From Marinobacterium_E sp035458585 (GTDB taxonomy: Bacteria > Pseudomonadota > Gammaproteobacteria > Pseudomonadales > Balneatricaceae), in the NCBI GenBank assembly GCA_035458585.1, contig DATHZN010000083.1:62001-126000 (forward strand): a stretch of 64,000 nt of DNA. The letters run 5' to 3'. A program made the position numbers and the translations under genes. The notes under the pieces are model-generated. The model was not told where the DNA came from. It worked only from the letters and a program-made list of their open reading frames with translations, and searched no databases. Of the stretch, positions 62,252 to 64,000 are shown piece by piece (the first letter of the stretch is position 1; each line of letters opens with the position of its first letter).

Positions 62252-63190
62252 TCAGTTGACTGGCGTCACCAGCGCAGTGCCAGCTAGGAAGGCTGAGACG
62301 TTATCGCGCTGAAGTTGTCCCATATCGGCACGGGTCTCTACTGTACCTGAGCCTTGGTGTGGCTGAATGGTGACGTTGTCCAGCTGGTAGAAACGCTCAT
62401 CGATTTTAGGCTCGTTGAGGAATACATCCAGAGCGGCTCCCCCCAGAGTACCGTTCGACAGCGCCTGAATCATCGCCTCTTCATTAATGGTGGTACCACG
62501 TGAGATATTCACGATGATACCGCGAGGGCCCAGTGCTTCCAGTACCTCTTTGGTGACGAAACCTTCGGTCTCTTTGCCGCCAACCAGCGCGACTACAAGG
62601 TAATCAACAGCTGATGCCAGAGAGATAGGGTCGCTATGATAAGTCCAGTTTGGTGTCTCTTTCTCGGAGCGGGCAAAGTAGTGCACGTCCATCTTGAATG
62701 CAGCCATGCGATTGGCAATCTCGCGGCCGATGCGGCCCAGGCCCAGAATGCCAACCTTGCCGCCTGAAATCTTGCGTGCCAGTGGGTATTCACCCTTAGC
62801 TGCCCAATCACCCGAGCGGGCCCATTGGCTCGCTTGTTCAAATTGACGGCCATGTGCCAGTAACAGTAGCACCGCTAGGTCGGCAACGTCGTCGTTAAGT
62901 ACGTCTGGGGTGTTAGTCACTTTGATGCCCCGCGCACTCGCCTCTACTGTGTTGATCGCGTCATAACCAACACCAAAGTTTGCGACCAGTCCAAGATTTG
63001 GAAGTTGATCCATCTCAGACGCACCAAAGGCTAGATGCCCCTTGAATGCGACCACTTTGATAGCGCTGCGTGCTGTCTCCTCTAGCGAGGAGATCTCCCC
63101 CGGGGTGGCGCACCAGATTGGGTTAAAGGTGCTGTTGAGCGCATCCACATCATTTTCAGCGTAGCTACCTATGACCAGTACATCTGACAT
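62252..63190 (-). CDS. D-2-hydroxyacid dehydrogenase
   Basis: 312 residues with Rossmann motif GLGRIGREIA, catalytic Arg in NISRGTTINEE, Glu in LNEPKID and His in QPHQGSGTVETR. It belongs to the glyoxylate/hydroxypyruvate reductase-like branch and shares overall pattern with the paralogue at 32204 (both have GDWAAKG and end in VN). It follows a PGDH_C-type oxidoreductase by 37 bases, so both may act on the same keto-/hydroxyacid pathway. Confidence 0.88.
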   Translation of the reverse strand: MSDVLVIGSYAENDVDALNSTFNPIWCATPGEISSLEETARSAIKVVAFKGHLAFGASEMDQLPNLGLVANFGVGYDAINTVEASARGIKVTNTPDVLNDDVADLAVLLLLAHGRQFEQASQWARSGDWAAKGEYPLARKISGGKVGILGLGRIGREIANRMAAFKMDVHYFARSEKETPNWTYHSDPISLASAVDYLVVALVGGKETEGFVTKEVLEALGPRGIIVNISRGTTINEEAMIQALSNGTLGGAALDVFLNEPKIDERFYQLDNVTIQPHQGSGTVETRADMGQLQRDNVSAFLAGTALVTPVN

Positions 63191-63227
63191 TTTATTGTTC
63201 TCCTGCTATGTGCTCTTTCAGACCTGA

Positions 63228-64000
63228 TTAATTAGCGCAGATATCCTGAACCGACTTTTTAATTGAGTCCAGATTAAATACGTTGTCTAACCAGTTCTCT
63301 TTGAATACGACAGACTTCGCTTGATCGATTGCCAAAAGCGCACCATCGGAAAAACGACCCTCGAAAATACCGAACGCAATAGCCAGTTCAATTTTCAGGT
63401 GGCCAAGAATAAAATCTTGTGCAGCGGCTTCAGGCACACCCATAGAGACGGCACGATCGGTTGCCTCACGCAACGCCAGAGCAAAAGTAGCGCCGACGGT
63501 TTCCGACAGTGCAGGCTCTAGAACAGCAATGTTCTCCAAGGTACAACGATGGGCCCGAGATACTGGCTGGTAGATAACCTTAGCGACCTCTTCGCAAATG
63601 GCATAGTGCTCTTCAGGACCCTGAATCAGCGCACAGACGATACCCTGAGGCGCTGCGACACCACCGAAGTAGTCTTGTTGCGCTTCGATGGACTCCTGTG
63701 CCTCAAGGATATGTGGGTGACATGGGTGAGTACAGAAGTAGGTGACATCGTCACGAGCAGGCATCTCGCCAGCGTAAGGCGCTGCCGCATCCAATACAAT
63801 CACTGCAGTACCGGGCTTCAGTTTGTCGATAAAGGTGTGGCAGATCTTACCGATCAGTTTGTCTGGTACCGCCATAAGAACAACGTCGGCGCCAGCTAGA
63901 GCCACATCCTGCTCAACAGCCTCAAGGCCCGTGGCCTCTTTGAGGCGCTCGCGGCCAACCTCAGACACCTCTACGGGATCCAATTCAAAGCGCGAGTTGG
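63228..64000 (-). CDS. PGDH_C-type NAD(P)-dependent oxidoreductase (5' end outside window)
   Basis: At least 257 residues; the frame is open to the window edge, so the start is missing and the TTG at 63983 is not the true start. The visible part shows the end of a Rossmann domain (VVLMAVPDKLIGKI, VIVLDAAAPYAGEMPA), THPCHPHI and an all-helical C-terminal domain. From memory this resembles the family with a phosphogluconate-dehydrogenase-like C-terminus, which includes D-apionate oxidoisomerase (ApnO); that identity is tentative. It is upstream of a D-2-hydroxyacid dehydrogenase in one leftward unit. Confidence 0.72.
   Translation of the reverse strand, partial: NSRFELDPVEVSEVGRERLKEATGLEAVEQDVALAGADVVLMAVPDKLIGKICHTFIDKLKPGTAVIVLDAAAPYAGEMPARDDVTYFCTHPCHPHILEAQESIEAQQDYFGGVAAPQGIVCALIQGPEEHYAICEEVAKVIYQPVSRAHRCTLENIAVLEPALSETVGATFALALREATDRAVSMGVPEAAAQDFILGHLKIELAIAFGIFEGRFSDGALLAIDQAKSVVFKENWLDNVFNLDSIKKSVQDICAN

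Overview
The window looks like chromosomal DNA of a marine-type gammaproteobacterium, probably near Oceanospirillales. This is inferred from the rnd-ycgL-ycgN trio, the gammaproteobacterial rpsA, prc, tpx, apeB and glcDEFG genes, and a moderate GC content. I cannot name the genus. No tRNA, rRNA, CRISPR array, insertion sequence or phage gene was recognised. Nearly all the sequence is coding, in short operons that are often divergent.

Bases 1-1093 hold the 3' end of rnd, then ycgL and ycgN. Bases 1173-10564 are a signalling block. A leftward operon encodes a small protein, a REC-GGDEF protein, a hybrid histidine kinase and a REC-PAS-PAS-GGDEF-EAL-GAF protein. It diverges from a NarL/LuxR-type response regulator and its kinase, and a NarL-like 7-2-7 palindrome lies between them. 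Bases 10697-24148 are mainly housekeeping: rpsA, a coiled-coil membrane protein, prc, an FKBP lipoprotein, apeB, a thioesterase, an aldo/keto reductase, tpx, a PAS-GGDEF protein, a thiolase and an HAD phosphatase. Bases 24143-29333 are a glycolate oxidase locus (glcC divergent from glcG-glcD-glcE-glcF) with two matching GlcC/LldR-type operators. Bases 29392-37003 hold an MFS protein, a phosphohexomutase, a hydroxypyruvate/glyoxylate reductase, glycerate kinase, two transporters and a mercaptopyruvate sulfurtransferase.

Bases 37135-58434 form a sugar-acid catabolic island. The hexuronate branch has uronate dehydrogenase (udh), galactarolactone cycloisomerase (gci) and keto-deoxyglucarate dehydratase (kdgD). 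The pentonate branch has an L-arabinonate/D-xylonate dehydratase of the IlvD/Edd family, a 2-keto-3-deoxy-L-arabinonate dehydratase, and a second, FAH-family keto-deoxy-pentonate dehydratase. Both branches should yield alpha-ketoglutaric semialdehyde, which the single dehydrogenase at 37135-38715 would oxidise to alpha-ketoglutarate. Further sugar-acid enzymes are present: an enolase-superfamily dehydratase, gluconokinase, several SDRs, 2-hydroxyacid and beta-hydroxyacid dehydrogenases, an RraA-like aldolase, an FAD-linked oxidase and a D-erythronate dehydrogenase.

Each of the four divergent promoter regions in this island carries one palindrome built on (T)GGTATACC(A). It resembles enterobacterial UxuR/ExuR operators as I remember them, so one GntR-family regulator probably controls all eight transcription units. 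That regulator, a sugar-acid importer and a galactarolactone isomerase are not in the window. The right end (58585-64000) has a lone receiver protein, a 66-residue protein, a hybrid kinase with a periplasmic binding-protein-like sensor, another 2-hydroxyacid dehydrogenase, and the 3' part of a PGDH_C-type oxidoreductase.
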